DNA from: Chromobotia macracanthus
Lineage: Eukaryota; Chordata; Actinopteri; Cypriniformes; Botiidae
Direction: 5' to 3'
Length of the DNA stretch: 64,000 nt
Assembly (NCBI GenBank): GCA_036877525.1
Contig: JAZGTH010000008.1
Coordinates: 8,230,501-8,294,500 of the forward strand
The translations under genes were made by a program, and so were the position numbers. Under the pieces are notes generated by a model, which saw nothing but the letters and a program-made list of their open reading frames with translations, was not told where the DNA came from and ran no database searches. Positions 14,269-27,462 of the stretch are shown here, piece after piece. Every line of letters begins with the position of its first letter. Position 1 is the stretch's first letter.

Positions 14269-14623
14269 CCCAGCTAACAGGGAACGTTCTCAGAATGTTG
14301 GCTCTTAAAGCTTTCTCAAAGTTATCAAAAACATTCTTGCAGTAACGTTAGTAGAACTTTTTAATGTTATATATCATTTATATCAAAAATGTTATTCTTA
14401 AGTTGTAAAATGTTGTGGAATGTTAAATGTAATGTAAAAATGTTACAGAATTAAAAAAATGTTTGAATAACATTTTTATAACCAAGCAATAATGTTAATA
14501 TGATGTCTAAAAAGCTGTACATTTCGAATGCTCCCAGAACATTCAGAATAACATTTTTTAAGTTTTTATTACCTAACGGAAAGATTAGGGAAACGTTCTT
14601 GCAACCTAAAATTGTTAGCTAGG
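14269..14623 (+). mobile_element. CCCAGCTAACA-ended MITE-like element, copy 4
   Basis: Near-complete copy of 355 bases from CCCAGCTAACAGGGAACGTT to AAAATTGTTAGCTAGG. TA stands on both sides, as expected for a Tc1/mariner-type target duplication. Confidence 0.85.
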
Positions 14624-15381
14624 TAGATTCCACTCACCTTCCAAAAGCGGTCTGTAATCATCTCATCTCCTGCTTATCGCCGCATAATTGGTGGTACAGC
14701 AATTAGTGAGTTCTAATTGATCTGAGTATGGACAGCACTAGACTGACGCTGCAGTTTAGCATGCAGCTAATTCTTGTCCTATCTGCAGACTGCATAAGAA
14801 AGACCGCTAGATAAATCAGCAAGGACAGAACAACGCATTTCAGTCTCCAACCCTCAAATGCGCTCCATTATTGGCAAATTCGCTCGTACAAGCCACTGGA
14901 AAGCCGGTTTCAGTGAAATATAAGAGTCCAATTATTCACACTGTAAAACAGCTATCTTGCTTAGCCAAGCACCCAAGGAAATTCAATAAGTTGTTCCACA
15001 GATGAGGCTTGGCTTTTACTGGACACAGATTTTGTGGGCATCCATCACAGAGCTGTGCAGGCGAACTAGCTTGCCGATATTAAATGAATGGTGTGCTCTC
15101 TCAGCAGGCCTTAAAATTAAAGCAAGACATTGTAGGCCAACCTGGCATGTTGTATTTGGAAAATAATGGCCTCATGTATGTGCTTTTTTGCTTGGGAGCG
15201 TTATTTTTAAAAGGCACCAGGTTTTGATTGGTGTATACTGTTGGAAGGATGTTTTAGATGCTGGGTGAAAGCTGATGTCTGTAGTTCTGCTGATCCTCTC
15301 CGATGCAGTATTACTTACAGTAAGGTACTGTAGCTTATTGGTGACAGGGAATCATGTCATCTGTCAGCACCCATTGAAGCA

Positions 15382-15738
15382 ACCAGCTAACAGTTTTAGG
15401 CTGTAAGAACTTAATGTTTCCGTAATGTTTCCATGAAGTTCCAAAAAAGTAAAAAATGTTATTTTGATAGTTTTAAAAACATTCAACAGATCGTTTTTTT
15501 AGATGTTATATTAACGTTATTGTTTGGTTATAAGAACATTATTCAAACATTTTTTAATTCTGTAACATTTTAAATGTTCCACTAACAACTTAACATAACA
15601 TAAAAAATACATTTTTATGATCTAAAACATTAAAAAATGTTCTACTAACGCTACTACAATAATTTTTGATAACTTCGGGAGAACAGATATTATACGGAAT
15701 GTTAGCCAATGCTCTAAGAATGTTCCCTTTTAGCTGGG
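15382..15738 (-). mobile_element. CCCAGCTAACA-ended MITE-like element, copy 5
   Basis: Near-complete copy of about 357 bases, from ACCAGCTAACAGTTTTAGG to TGTTCCCTTTTAGCTGGG. Opposite in orientation to copy 4, about 760 bases away. Confidence 0.85.
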
Positions 15739-16754
15739 AAATGTGTGAGAAGAATTGGCTTAAGCAATCTGTTGCTTTAATATTGTTTAAATATATTGAG
15801 ATTTGTTGCTATACACATGAACTCAGCAAAAGGGAAGTTGACAACCCAGCGGTTGGTGATATGCATTGTAAAGAGGAACATCCCAACTTGAATTCATAGA
15901 CAGTTAAAAGTAAGCCATCTGATTTCCCAGAAGAGTGTAAACACACTGCCACTTTCAAACTATTGCTTTGTTTGTTTGAAAATGGTTGGATATGCCAACT
16001 TTGGGATCATCCAATGTTATAAGTTTGGGACAGGACTGCCTGTTTGATGTACACAGGAAATCTATCATAAAAATGTATTATGGTATTATATTTGTGATTG
16101 TTATACAAGTATGCACAAGCTCTGCCAGTCACGAGAAGATAGAACATTTTCAAATATGTTGTGTTTTGTCATCAAAGATTGGACAATATATTGTTTAGTC
16201 AGTGTGTGTTTGACACTGCAGGCATGCAGTGCTGATTTTCAGAAAGGACACAAGGAGAAAACGGTCATGATAAGTCAAATGTTGCCCTTGGCTAGACTGG
16301 CCATGTACTTCTCATATGCTGTTAAGAGGAACCTGGAAACATCAAAACTCATCTTTACAGCCCTTCAGTAATCTGATGAAATGAAGTGACAAACTTTATT
16401 ATGTGCATTACCTTAAATCTCATATTTGGGCATATATGTACATTTTTGGAGTGTATAATACTTCTTCAGCCCCAGTTCGTTATGTAGAAAAACTAAATAA
16501 GCCATTTGTAGGTTGATTCCCCCAATAAGTGTACACTGTTTCTGCTCTGTTTGAAGAGAAGGGGAGTGTTTAGGAAAGCTATTTAATAACAGTTATTATT
16601 TGATGATTTCTGGATTTCTGTTCATGGCACAGAATTTGCACAGTTCAGCACTCAGCCACATACTTTCTCAAAGCACTGTGCCTGTTTGACCTACAACTGT
16701 GATGGAATTTTAACTTGACACTCTTTGTACCTTTTACTTTTGCTTTTAGATGCT

Positions 16755-16899
16755 TACCGTAGCACAACTGGTAGAGCATGTTGCCTGCAACATCAAGGTC
16801 TTGGGTTTGATTCCAGGTGGACACATAAAATGATATACTTTGTATGCACTTCTAAGGTGCTTTGGATAAAAGCATCTGCCAAATGCTTAAATGTAAATC
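16755..16899 (+). mobile_element. tRNA-derived SINE with GGATAAAAGC tail
   Basis: A box TAGCACAACTGG and B box GGTTTGATTCC (16804-16814) in tRNA-like spacing. A 3' tail follows, with GCTTTGGATAAAAGCATCTG and CCAAATGCTTAAATGTAAAT, which is shared by many cyprinid and other teleost SINEs. Confidence 0.8.
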
Positions 16900-18384
16900 T
16901 AGAAATAGTGGATGTGTTTGTTGGCAGCGCTAAAGCGTTTTCATGTGTCACATGAGCGTGTGTGCATGTGAAGTTACAGGACTGCTGCAACCCTTCATGC
17001 CTCTGCTCTCTGACCACAAGAACATCTGCATCCGTTCTGAAACTCACGTCACAGGCAGAGTGGGAGAAACCCACAGCGTTAAACAGACATACATGAGAGG
17101 CCTATGTCAAATACATGTTAGAAACTACATATGGACTGCTTGACATATTGTATATGCTTAATCCACACTATTAGTCATTTAATTTCTAAAACGTACCTTG
17201 GGGAGCAAGTCTGTATATGTTATGCATTTCTATTGAAATATGTGTGTTTTTTAAAGCTTTTAATACCCACACACACTGGTACAGAAAGACTGGAAGGTCA
17301 TATGTCAACTAAAGCAGTTTATTTGAAGGCAGCTGCTCGGATCTGCTGTCATTATGTACACCAGAATGTTGCATCTCCATTGGTGCATGAAGAATACAGC
17401 AGTGCTAATTGTCCAAAGATCTTTTGGCTAAGCTGTAGAAGATTCTTGTCTATGGAGTGTTTTTGTACACGCTAACACGCAATTCTTCTATTCATTCATC
17501 GCAGTGCGGCAAGAAAAATGGCTGAGAGAAACCATTTACAGGCAATTATAGAGTTTAAAAGTATTGTTTCCCACGCAAAAAGATTACAATCGTAATGATA
17601 GCATCAATACCTCCATGTCCGCACTGTTGCTGCATGTGTAGAATCAACTTTGTGCCATTTAAATGTGTTTTGTTGAAAGAGATTTTTACACTTTGTCATA
17701 CCTAATGTGTATGAGTGTTTGCTAATCATAATATGCAGATGTTGTGGCCAATCATGTAAAGGCAACAGAACCATTTTGATGTAATGTAATCGCATGTAAG
17801 CACTTAAGATTGAGCACTGAGAAGAGGAGTAATGAATATTAAAAACTCAGTGACTATTACGTAAAGTTAAAGTGTATGTAAATGCTCCAATTATTCCAGT
17901 GAATACAGCAATAGAAGTAGATAAATTAATACAGAGAAAGCTAAAACTGTGTGCTCCGTTCCAAAATCTAGTGTGCTGGCTACTGAGGCAGCATTTTAAG
18001 GCATCAGCATGGACTTATCCAATCGGCAGCATCTTAATTTAATTAAGTGTTCCTAGAGTGCTCCTACCTCATTTTGGCAAACATTATTAGGTTTCCCTTG
18101 TAGCCTTTGCGGAGAAGACAATCCCATGATTTACTGCAGTGAGCTCGACGATAAAATAAATCTAGTCTGGCAGATGTTGCAAAAGAAATTTTGACTACAG
18201 ATAAACTAATTTCATTTAATACTGAAAAGTATAATTTTTTGAGAATCATAGGAGAACCATCATTACAGATGGAATGTTCCACTCTTAATAGAACGGTCAG
18301 TAACAGATAAAACAGCAACACTGCTGAGAATATAAATTAGCTCTGAGAATGTGCAGACGAAGTATCCCGCTATGGACGTAAACA

Positions 18385-18697
18385 GAAGCTTACGTTTGCT
18401 TAATGTTCCCTAATATTTTCATTAAGTCACAAAAATGTTAAAAATATTATTTTGAAAGTTTTAGGAATGTTCAAAATGTCCAGTTTATTAGATGTATCAA
18501 GGCTATCACTTGGTTATAAGAATGTTATTCAGTCTTTTATAATTTTGTAACATTTTTAAAGTGCTCCACTAACAACTTAAGAATATGATTTTGAAAAGTT
18601 CTACTAACAATACTGCAAAAACATTTTTGATAAATTTAAGAGAACTTTCAGAGAACGTTAGTCAATGTTTAGAGAATGTTTGTCCCTATTGTCTGGG
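18385..18697 (-). mobile_element. CCCAGCTAACA-ended MITE-like element, copy 6
   Basis: Body conserved (TTTTAGGAATGTTCAAAATGTCC, CTTGGTTATAAGAATGTTATTC, CCACTAACAACTTAAGAAT). Both termini are decayed; the right end reads ATTGTCTGGG. Confidence 0.75.
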
Positions 18698-21600
18698 ATA
18701 GTGCTGTGAAAATCTTCACTCCTGAGGGGAGGGGCCCATGTTCCCTCTGTCACTCTGTTGGTGCAGTTTCTTGGATTCTGGGTGATTTTGCCGGCCCATT
18801 GGCAGCAGATTTCTGACAGACGTATAGCTTTGTGAGAAATCACATGCTCCACATATGACAGGTTTAGCAAAGCTGAGTCTGGCCTGTGTGAATTAGCATG
18901 TCCTTGCTTTTCGGTCCCACAGAATGCCGTTCATTAATCGCCAACCCAGAGTAGGAGGTGTAGACCAGATGGGTATTTTTACACTGCTTCAGTTATATAC
19001 AGCTTTCTGCATTTATCACTTTGACACTAATTTGCCTCAGCCCATCTGTGATGTGTCTACCCTATTTTCTAGTGTTTTTTCTATAACATCTAATATATAA
19101 ATGACACCATCAGAACTGGAAGAGCAAAACAATAACAATTACAAAATGGGTAAAGAAAAAATGCTGTCAAAGTAAAAATGTAAAATGAACATTTTTAACA
19201 TGGGTTAAATAGATGTTTTATTTACAGCTGAAAAATGCACCCAACAGATATTGTGGCATTTTAAAATATTTAATATTTAAAAAGGTACAACTTTGCAGAT
19301 TGACCTTTGATGCTACATACAGTTATTCTGCAGATCATCTACAATAACGTACAATGGCCAAACAGAGTGCATCTTAGTAATGGCTGAATCAAAGCAGATC
19401 CACAATGGGCTGATGTTTCTAGTCCTGAGTCCATGTTTTTTAACTGCTGGTGTTTGGTACTGTATTGGTTCAGTGTGTAACCTGTTACAGTTTTCAATAG
19501 TGTATGAAGAGAGATTTGATTGACACGTCTTAATTCAAGAACTTGTCCCTGTGTGTGAACTTCAGGTGTGGCGATCCACTTCAGAATTCACTACTGTGCA
19601 GTTCACACTTACAGTGTACAGAATCTGGATTACAGTAGTGAATGTGTCGCATTCCTGAAATATTTTCCCTGATGATTGTTGAAGGCTCAAGCCTTTTATT
19701 TAACCTATTCACTATCCTTATTAATTACACATGCAAACTTGATTTTGGTTTTTCATAATACTGCAAAGTTTTTTGTATTATGAATTAATGCTGTCCACTG
19801 CCTCAGTCTTAAACAAATGGAAATGTCCAGTAACTTATTTCTAAAACGATTCTACAATTTTGAGCATTTAAAATGCCAGTCTTTTTGAAGCACTAAATCT
19901 TTCTGCACTATACATAAATGTTGAGGCGAATTGTCCTTCTTTGTACACATTGAAAATCCTCAATTATGTTTGTGTTTTATGAAGGCCTCGTGTATCACAG
20001 ACTGTTTTTCTTTCCTGTCCTCACTCCTGTTTGTAGACATTTCACTTTTCAGATGTACAGATACCTGAATTACTTGTGATTTTACCTCAGAGTGTGGCTT
20101 CGCTTAACAATATGTTCTAAAAACTGGTCGGCAAAACTACAATATTCTAAGAATAGCAAAAATACTGGTCATACAGTTGATAAGAACTAACTCAAGTCAA
20201 CTCTTTTCTACAGTAAGGAACACAGCGAGATGGAGACTGTTTATGCCTCTGTGGTCTGTGTGAGAAAAGTAGTCATTATGCGGTCCAAACAGTGAGGTTA
20301 AATCAAGAGCAAACACACAGCAGGTCCTTTTCATTTCACGTTCCTTAGTTTTCAGCTGTGGATGCGCAGCGTGGTGCTGCATCTTTACAAGGCTTGGGGA
20401 ATTGAGGAGAATTAGCAGTTTGTGTAAGATAGAAACTGCAGGGTTTGTTGCCTCTTCTCTGACAACTGTTGGTGGGAGGTAAATAATGCCCGTCTCCTGG
20501 TGCCAGACTGAGCTGAAATTATTAAGAGCATGTTGGTGAATGGATCCTGTTGGAAACCCAACGAGAAATCAGGCCGTTCTGTCACCTCGGTTGGCTTCAG
20601 ACGGTTTCTCCGGGAGCACGAACGGCACACACACACACAGATCATCACAGATGAATTACCTACGGGAGGCACTAGGACCTAGACAAACAATCCCTGAGAG
20701 AGTCAATGGGGGCCAGCTGGCAGACACAGATTTCTCGCCCTGATCGGGGCAGCTGCAGCCAGGCTGCAAGACATGACGTGCATTTCAGCGAACCGGTGCG
20801 GGAGGCCCCCCCGCGTGACTGCCCACCCCCAGCAGACGCTCGGTGAGCGCAGGGTTCGACCCCTGCATAAAAGCTGCTGCCTGCACGGACAGATGCACAG
20901 TTTCCTGAAAGAACCAATCCCAACCCCCTTTCCCTAACCCCAAACCCTCTGTCCACAGTTCAAACAGTTCAGGCACGACAGACGCACACACATACACACG
21001 CACCTGCATGCAGGGCCGATGCAGAGCTGCCTTTAAATCACACATGTGCCTCAAAGTCTGCGGCAATGGCAAGGCAATGAAAGTGCTATTACCTAATTAA
21101 AGAATATGATATGAATTATGTGCTGGCACATGTCTGCAGCGATTTTCCCGGTTTGGTTGCCGCATTACAGATGCTGTATCATGCCTTACAAGGGCTGCAA
21201 ATGTTAATAAGCTTTTTTAGAATACTGTTGCGCCAGTACTGTCAGGGGACCTGCAGATAGCTGTATATTTGGGCACATTCATGGGAGCTTATGGGAGATG
21301 ATTAAGAGTGAGACGGAACACAGCAGTATTAAAATGTTATAAGCTGTCATGAAAATTACATGGCTGGATATTAAATAGATACAGATCTTTGCCTGGAACA
21401 GATTTCAGCTTTACTGTTGCCCGTCAGATGCTCAGAGACATTAATGTTATGTTTAAAACATTTATCAAGACAGCTGTTAAAACTTTGTTTCCTGTCACTA
21501 AAAATTACACCCAGCTTCCTCTGATCCCAAAAACTATCCCAGAGAAATCAATAAAACAGTCGTGTTAAAAAAAAACTGAACATTTTACTCTTTTAAGCAG

Positions 21601-21809
21601 CTCTGCAGAGCCCTGCGTCTCTTTACTAAACCAACAAGATGTGACATGCTTGGAACGGAAAAGCAATAGCACTTACGGAATTCATTGAGAAAAATAAACA
21701 CATGGAAAAAGGAATCGTCCAAGTTCGAAATGGACCAAATATTTTCATGACCTCTGCTATTTCAAATTGGCAGCTATGCAGGCCCAATCACATTACACTT
21801 CACTTGAGT

Positions 21810-22877
21810 TCAGTAAGTGAACACTAGATCTGAGATGCTGGGTACGAGCAAGTCTCCAGAAATCATTTCATTCACTTCTGGAGTGCAGTAATCAGGGAAG
21901 TCAAAGTGGGATCCTGAGTTGGCATGAAATGCTTCAAAGTCCTTGTCCAGAGTGGAGCAGTCCATAGGCATACTGTTGGATATGATATGCAAGAGTTCCT
22001 CATCCAGTTCCTCGTCTGAACAGCCTGTTGACACCAGAGAGGAGGAGCTGGTGGAGGTCGGTGTGGAGGATCTTCCAGAGGTCGACCCTCGTGGCTCACA
22101 CATTGAGGGCTCGGGGGGAGCCTGGCACTCATTATCAGGAGGGAGGCTCTGGATGTTGCTGGTTTGGGAGATGGGCACCTTCTCTCTGAGCTCAGGTACT
22201 GGTTGCTGGTCTTCAGAGGAGATGGTAGCCTGCTGGTGAAGGACAAAGTGACTCGTCTGGTTGTGATCTTCTTGCAGCATCACTGCACTTTCTAAGTTTA
22301 CATCCACTGTGTCATCGTCGCTCATGCTCTCGCTATAGCTCTTGTATTTATTGCTGTTAAAGTTCATTCTACGCTTGGAGGAAGTGGGTTTGATCTTTAG
22401 CCCTTTGCTGGAGAGCCCAGAAGATCTTCCTGAATAGGGCTTGCTGGATTTCAGGGGAAGCTTCTCCCCAAGTTTCACAGGGGTCGCGCATTTGCTTTTC
22501 TTCCTGGGCCGGTATTTATAATCAGGATAATCAGCCATGTGCTTGAGACGCAACCTCTCTGCCTCTTTGATGAAGGGGATCTTCTCATAATCAGGGAGTA
22601 ATTTCCAGCGTTTTCCAAGACGCTTGGAAATCTCTGCGTTGTGCATGTCAGGCCACTGCTCCATAATCTTTCGTCTCTCAATCTGGGACCAGACCATAAA
22701 AGCATTCATTGGTCTCTTGATGTGCCCAGTAGGAGTTTTGCACCAGTTGGGGTCTTTGTTGGAGGGTACGTGTCCGAACATCTCAGCATGGTCTTCTGCA
22801 GCCAGTCCCACAAACACCTCTCTGGTAGAATTGCTCTCCATGACTGACGAGTATTTGTGGCTTCTTTGCAGAACCAT
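21810..22877 (-). CDS. sox12: SoxC-group HMG-box transcription factor, probable Sox12
   Basis: Single-exon gene of 355 residues. It should act in the nucleus, binding DNA through its HMG box and activating transcription through its C-terminus; SoxC proteins work in neural and mesenchymal progenitors. Seen: a SoxC lead-in NWCKTPTGHIKRPMNAF, an HMG box at about residues 52-126, the basic end YRPRKKSK, a Ser/Thr-rich stretch near residue 290, and a C-terminal block FDFPDYCTPEVNEMISGD...SDLVFTY that is diagnostic of SoxC. QWPDMHNAEI and RPRKKSK in the box and MDCSTLDKD before the tail favour Sox12 over Sox4 or Sox11. I chose MVLQ at 22877 because SoxC proteins start MV(Q/L)Q and the site is in good context (A at -3, G at +4); an in-frame ATG 13 codons upstream (22916) is less likely. 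Oddities: Leu replaces the usual Trp in GDW of the tail, the box has LLPDYEK where SoxC usually has LLKDSEK, and long acidic runs are missing. No canonical AATAAA lies close downstream; the nearest seen on this strand is at 19695-19700. Confidence 0.9.
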   Translation of the reverse strand: MVLQRSHKYSSVMESNSTREVFVGLAAEDHAEMFGHVPSNKDPNWCKTPTGHIKRPMNAFMVWSQIERRKIMEQWPDMHNAEISKRLGKRWKLLPDYEKIPFIKEAERLRLKHMADYPDYKYRPRKKSKCATPVKLGEKLPLKSSKPYSGRSSGLSSKGLKIKPTSSKRRMNFNSNKYKSYSESMSDDDTVDVNLESAVMLQEDHNQTSHFVLHQQATISSEDQQPVPELREKVPISQTSNIQSLPPDNECQAPPEPSMCEPRGSTSGRSSTPTSTSSSSLVSTGCSDEELDEELLHIISNSMPMDCSTLDKDFEAFHANSGSHFDFPDYCTPEVNEMISGDLLVPSISDLVFTY

Positions 22878-23582
22878 GATGCAGCGCTGAGATCTATTCA
22901 AGTTCCCTACAGTCACCCATGACTAGACACTCTAAGATGCAGCAACTCATCAATTCCTGCGCTTTTCCTTTAAAAGAAAAGGCAGATGTCCTCAATCACC
23001 TCTCACAAACTCATGCATGTATTAAATGCAGGCATTAATTTTTTACATAAATTTTGTCCCCTCTAAAACATATGTGAAACCAATATCTCAGGAACATAAA
23101 AATGTGCTTTTTGAAAACAAATAGAACACACATTTATGTTCCATTTGTTTCTAAAATGCATAACATTTTTTAACATAGATGTATATATATATATAAAACT
23201 GTCTGTTAAATCTGCATTGTTTAAATGTAGTCCATACATCAGTTACAAATAACACAGTACTGTAACTCCATTCCATAGTAAATTAGTGCATATACAAAGT
23301 AGTACTTACAGAAGAAACAAAGAGAGTCCTTTGATGATACTATGCAGAGTAATTCTTGCTCTCCTTACATCAGCATCTCCTGTGCTGTTGCATTTGAAGT
23401 GAAAGTCAGTTTGACAAAAAAGCTTGCTCTCCAATTTCAGCCTGTGCAGACTGCATGCAGACCGTCTCTTTCAGACGTGCTCTCTCTCTCTCTCCCTCAC
23501 TCTCAGTCACTCTCTCTATCCTTGTCTGTCGTTTCTCCTCCCTGCTCCCTCTCTTTGTAGGGACGCCCCCCCTCGTCTGCTG

Positions 23583-23591
23583 TTTTATAAA
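23583..23591 (-). promoter_or_regulatory. Possible TATA-like element of sox12
   Basis: Read on the minus strand the sequence is TTTATAAAA, about 705 bases upstream of the sox12 ATG. It is followed by a purine-rich leader (the CT-rich tract at about 23480-23560 on the plus strand). A 5' UTR of several hundred bases is normal for SoxC genes. The position is suggestive only, because nothing in the sequence fixes the transcription start. Confidence 0.3.
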
Positions 23592-23975
23592 CCCACACTG
23601 TAAACAGCTCAACCTTACCAGACACAGTCTCCTCCCCTTCCACCCACTGCTCTCAGCCGTGCTGTGTGTGTTTGTGTGCATGTGGCTGTGTGAGTGTCAG
23701 GGATGGGGGGGTGAAAGTTTCCATGCAGTGAGGCACAGCTAGAGTGTGGATGGAAAGAAAGAGAGACAGAGAGAGAGAGCTGCTAACTAAAGAGGTGTTA
23801 ATGCTACAAAAAAAATCGTAAATAAGGACAAGACCTTAAAGCCAGTCTGCTGCATGTAGACTCATGTGCTCACTAGTGTGATGTAATTCTCAAACTGTAA
23901 CTAATGATGGTACTGTAAGCACATTGCATGCGTGAATTGGCTGTTTGAAAATAAGGAATGTAGGGCAATATATGC

Positions 23976-23981
<6 letters not shown>

Positions 23982-24040
<59 letters not shown>
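23982..24040. repeat. (TA)n microsatellite
   Basis: About 29 uninterrupted TA units. The length may differ between alleles or be affected by assembly. Confidence 0.95.
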
Positions 24041-24043
<3 letters not shown>

Positions 24044-26478
24044 TGAATATATAAGAAGGAATGTAGTGCAATATACACAAATATTATGTAATATTATATA
24101 CAAATGCACAAATGCCCACAGCTTAAAAGGATCAGCAAAAATGCCGTTTGTGCACGGGGCATATCAACTTCCCAAAAGTATTTTCTTGGCAGTTACCTTT
24201 TATTATTAATAAAAATAAACGTATCATCACTTAAATGTTATGGAATGTTATAGATGGTCATGACAGATTGATCGCTGAATGGACATGGATGGACAAACAG
24301 CTGTATTAGTTATAAATCCATATTTTTTTAATCTTGGACATTGATGCAGTAGGCACTCTGTCCATTTAGTGTCTTTCACATTCATTTCTTCTGGGTTTTA
24401 AATAAAAAATGTAAATGAAGTTACCCCAGGGAGTACAGCTAGCCTCTAATAAGCCCGGCTTCATACTCTGAGCATTAAATAAGAAGATCTAAAAGCATAT
24501 GGTATGACATCATTACATCTTTCCACAAAATTGACTATTAGAATGAGCCATCATTATCTAAATAGATACAGCCACTAATGCTGTAGTGAAATATGTCAGC
24601 CAATCCATATGGCCGGCATCACTGCATCAATACGCCATTGCATCGATACATGCTGAAATGCCCCAAAACAGTTAATTAAAGCAGACTGTCACTAAAGTGC
24701 CAATAATGGTAATATACATTTAGCAATCAATGAGGGGCGATCGTCAGAACCCGAGGGTTGAGTTGCAAGCTTGCATTTCTGTAGGTGTTTCCATATAATG
24801 GGCAAGTGTCCAAAATCGTGTCTGCCAAATTATATATTCCCATACGGTCATGCATCAGTTGACTCCTGTATTTCAGATGTAAGTGCACAGGCCAGGTTGT
24901 CTTGTTCTCTTCCTGTTCTCTGAATCAGCAAAAATAATCAAATCCAATTACAGATATGTTTGCATGGTCTGTTGTGTCAAGTACATTGAGACTATGTGTG
25001 TCCTTCAGCACTTAACGTAATGATCTCGGCCGCATCATGGTGTGTCAGACATACTCATCTGATAAATAAAACTGACATTAGCCTGACACTAGAGAGGGAG
25101 TGTGGGTAGGGTGGGGTTGATGGAGGGCAAGTGTTGACAACAACACTATCACCCACCGACCCAGTTCAGACTTTGCCCAAATCCCCAGCCAGACCTAGAC
25201 ACATCATCTAATTACAGAATGGGCAGAAAACGGCGGATTGGACCCCCTGAGCGGGATGGGTGTCTGTCTGGCTGATAAGGACAGGGCCTCCTCCTCTTCT
25301 GCGCCCAGCCCGGGTGAGCATTAGAGCGGGGCGTAGATAGATCATCTTTCAGGGATTAGTGGGCAAAGGGAGGGGGCATTGCTTGATCTCACTGCTGTTC
25401 CAGTTTCCGAATAAGAGGGGAGCAGTGATGCCAATGTACTGCTGAAGGAACATTGAAGGAACATGCTGGGCCACCTCTCAACTTTAGTGTAAAATTCTGT
25501 TTTGTCTTGTCAAATAGTGTCCTACTGAATATTATCTAATTATTTGCTGAATTGTTCTACAAGTATGGTTAAGAAAAGTATGACTGTAAAGTGCATTGAG
25601 ATAATGAAAGTAGATCTGAGTCCACTTTTAGATACAGGAACAATGTGAAAGCAAATTGAACTGGGTTCTCCTCCTTGGTTTGCTTTTGGTTGAACTTAAT
25701 GATGTCTAAGTGTAGTCTTCCAGTGTGAAAAGAAATATTGCAGCTGGCAGGATTGAATGCTTTTCATGAATATATGAACATCAAATATTTACAGGCTGAT
25801 TTCTGTCTTGTACACTTGAACCTACAAAGTGGTGTGTGTGTGTGTTTGTTTGTTATTGTCTGTATTTGTTTTGGGACATGAGAGATTACATCCTCACTGT
25901 CAAACACAAGTCTTGCAGATTTTAGCTTCTCCAACCCCCACCTCCTCCTCTTCCTGCGCTGCTGACCTTTGACCCATGTCAGACAGAAGCAAAAGAAATG
26001 AACCTGAACCCTCCCATCCCAGACTGCAACCCCTGACCCGTTTAAGGTTGCCCAGCCCCCACGCCCCAACCTCAGCCATTCATTTCGTAGAACAGAAACT
26101 CAGTCTGAACTCAAACAGAGATGACAGATTAGAGAGTGTATAAATCTGTTCTCCCCAGAGGAGAAAAGATAAATACTCCTGATTTCCCCAAAACCAAAAT
26201 CAAATCAAACCGTACAAACAGACTCATATATCAGTTCCTCATGTTGTTTTGTTTCGTTTACTGTATAGAACCTGATTATGTTGTCATAGGCTGTGGTGCA
26301 TTCAGACAACAAATTTTTACTGTACTGTAGCTTCAGTCTTATTTCTTTCCAAGCTGTTTTGATTACTATATTTACAGGATAACAGTTGTTGATGCAGCTT
26401 CTATTATGTTTTATGATGCTCTAACATCACCAGATGGTGTATGAAAGCATTAATCAACAGCTTGTAGCCTCAGAAACT

Positions 26479-26643
26479 TAAAGGGATAGTTCATACAGAA
26501 ATTTGGTTGTGCATTACTCACCCTTATGTCATTCCAAACACATATGACAGTTTCTCTTCCATGGAAAACTAATTTTGAAGAATGTACACAGTTTTTTCCC
26601 TATTGAAAGTGAATGGCGACTGAGCCTGTCAGACTGTTTTTGT
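26479..26643 (+). repeat. AAAGGGATAGTTC teleost repeat
   Basis: AAAGGGATAGTTCATACAG, CATTACTCACCCTTATGTC and ATTCCAAACACATATGACAG in the order seen in a very common fish interspersed repeat, usually treated as a nonautonomous DNA transposon. The right end is degraded. Confidence 0.7.
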
Positions 26644-26708
26644 ATGATATGTCTCTTTAAATAAGACATGTTCCATTTTACTTGTGGCATGTTATTGTGA
26701 AGATACAA

Positions 26709-27037
26709 TTCCTGCTAACAATTTTAGGTTGTAAGAACGTTTCCATTAAGTAATAAAAACATTATTTTGAAATTCTAGGAGCGTTCAAAATGTCTAGTTT
26801 TTTAGTTTGTATTAATGTTACTGTTTGGATATAAGAACGTTATTCAAACGTTTTTAATTCTGTAACGTTTTTAAAAGTTCCACTAACAACATGAGAAGAA
26901 GTTGAGAGAAGTTGTTTTTAATATATATATAATGTTTAAAAAGTACTGCTACTAATGTTACTGCAAGAAGTTTTTTGTTAACTTTGAAAGAACTTTTTGA
27001 CAACAAGAATGTTCTAAGAACATTCACGTTTAGCTTC
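26709..27037 (-). mobile_element. CCCAGCTAACA-ended MITE-like element, copy 7
   Basis: Starts TCCTGCTAACAATTTTAGGT and carries GTAAGAACGTTTCC and GTTATTCAAACGTTTTTAAT. The right end is decayed to CATTCACGTTTAGCTTC. Confidence 0.8.
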
Positions 27038-27462
27038 TTTGAGTTCAGCCTCTCAGTGGGTCGAACGCTCTCATATAGAAGCATCACTCCACCCACTCAA
27101 AGTGTAAGGTCAGCAGTAAGATCCCCACTCTTTGACTGCTGACCCTGCTCTGTCCAATCAGAGGCCAGGATTGTGAGGGTCAGGCTTCTCTCGAGGGGTC
27201 ACTGGCTAAGTGGGACGATAGAATGAGATAAATAAAGGGGACTCGGACCATGTGCATTGGCAGTGACAGGCCAGGGCCTTAAAAGGTTACATCTGAGCAC
27301 TTTAGACGATCAAGTCCCCCTCATGAACTCCCATCCCGTAATAGCCCACCCTCACTGTTTCCTTATTCATGAGAGAGATTCTTTACCAAGCATACTATTG
27401 TTATCTAGACCAATTTAAAACATGCAAAACTTCTTGGATGACTTGAAAGCATCAATAGCCAC

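Larger units (their letters stand above)
1..21809. other. Noncoding region downstream of sox12
   Basis: No frame in this stretch shows a recognisable domain, sustained coding composition or exon-like splice signals. It holds six copies of the CCCAGCTAACA-ended element, two SINEs, the inverted-repeat element at 3432, the reversed repeat at 4683, microsatellites, a strong hairpin at 8003-8037 and a palindrome at 10351-10370. 20560-20960 is locally GC-rich without an identified gene. Confidence 0.6.

Noticed and set aside
21872..22890. Several open frames on both strands inside sox12
   Set aside because: They are other-frame shadows of a clear SoxC coding sequence and show no domain of their own.
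23890..24078. Ile-Tyr repeat protein
   Set aside because: It is a translation of the TA microsatellite.
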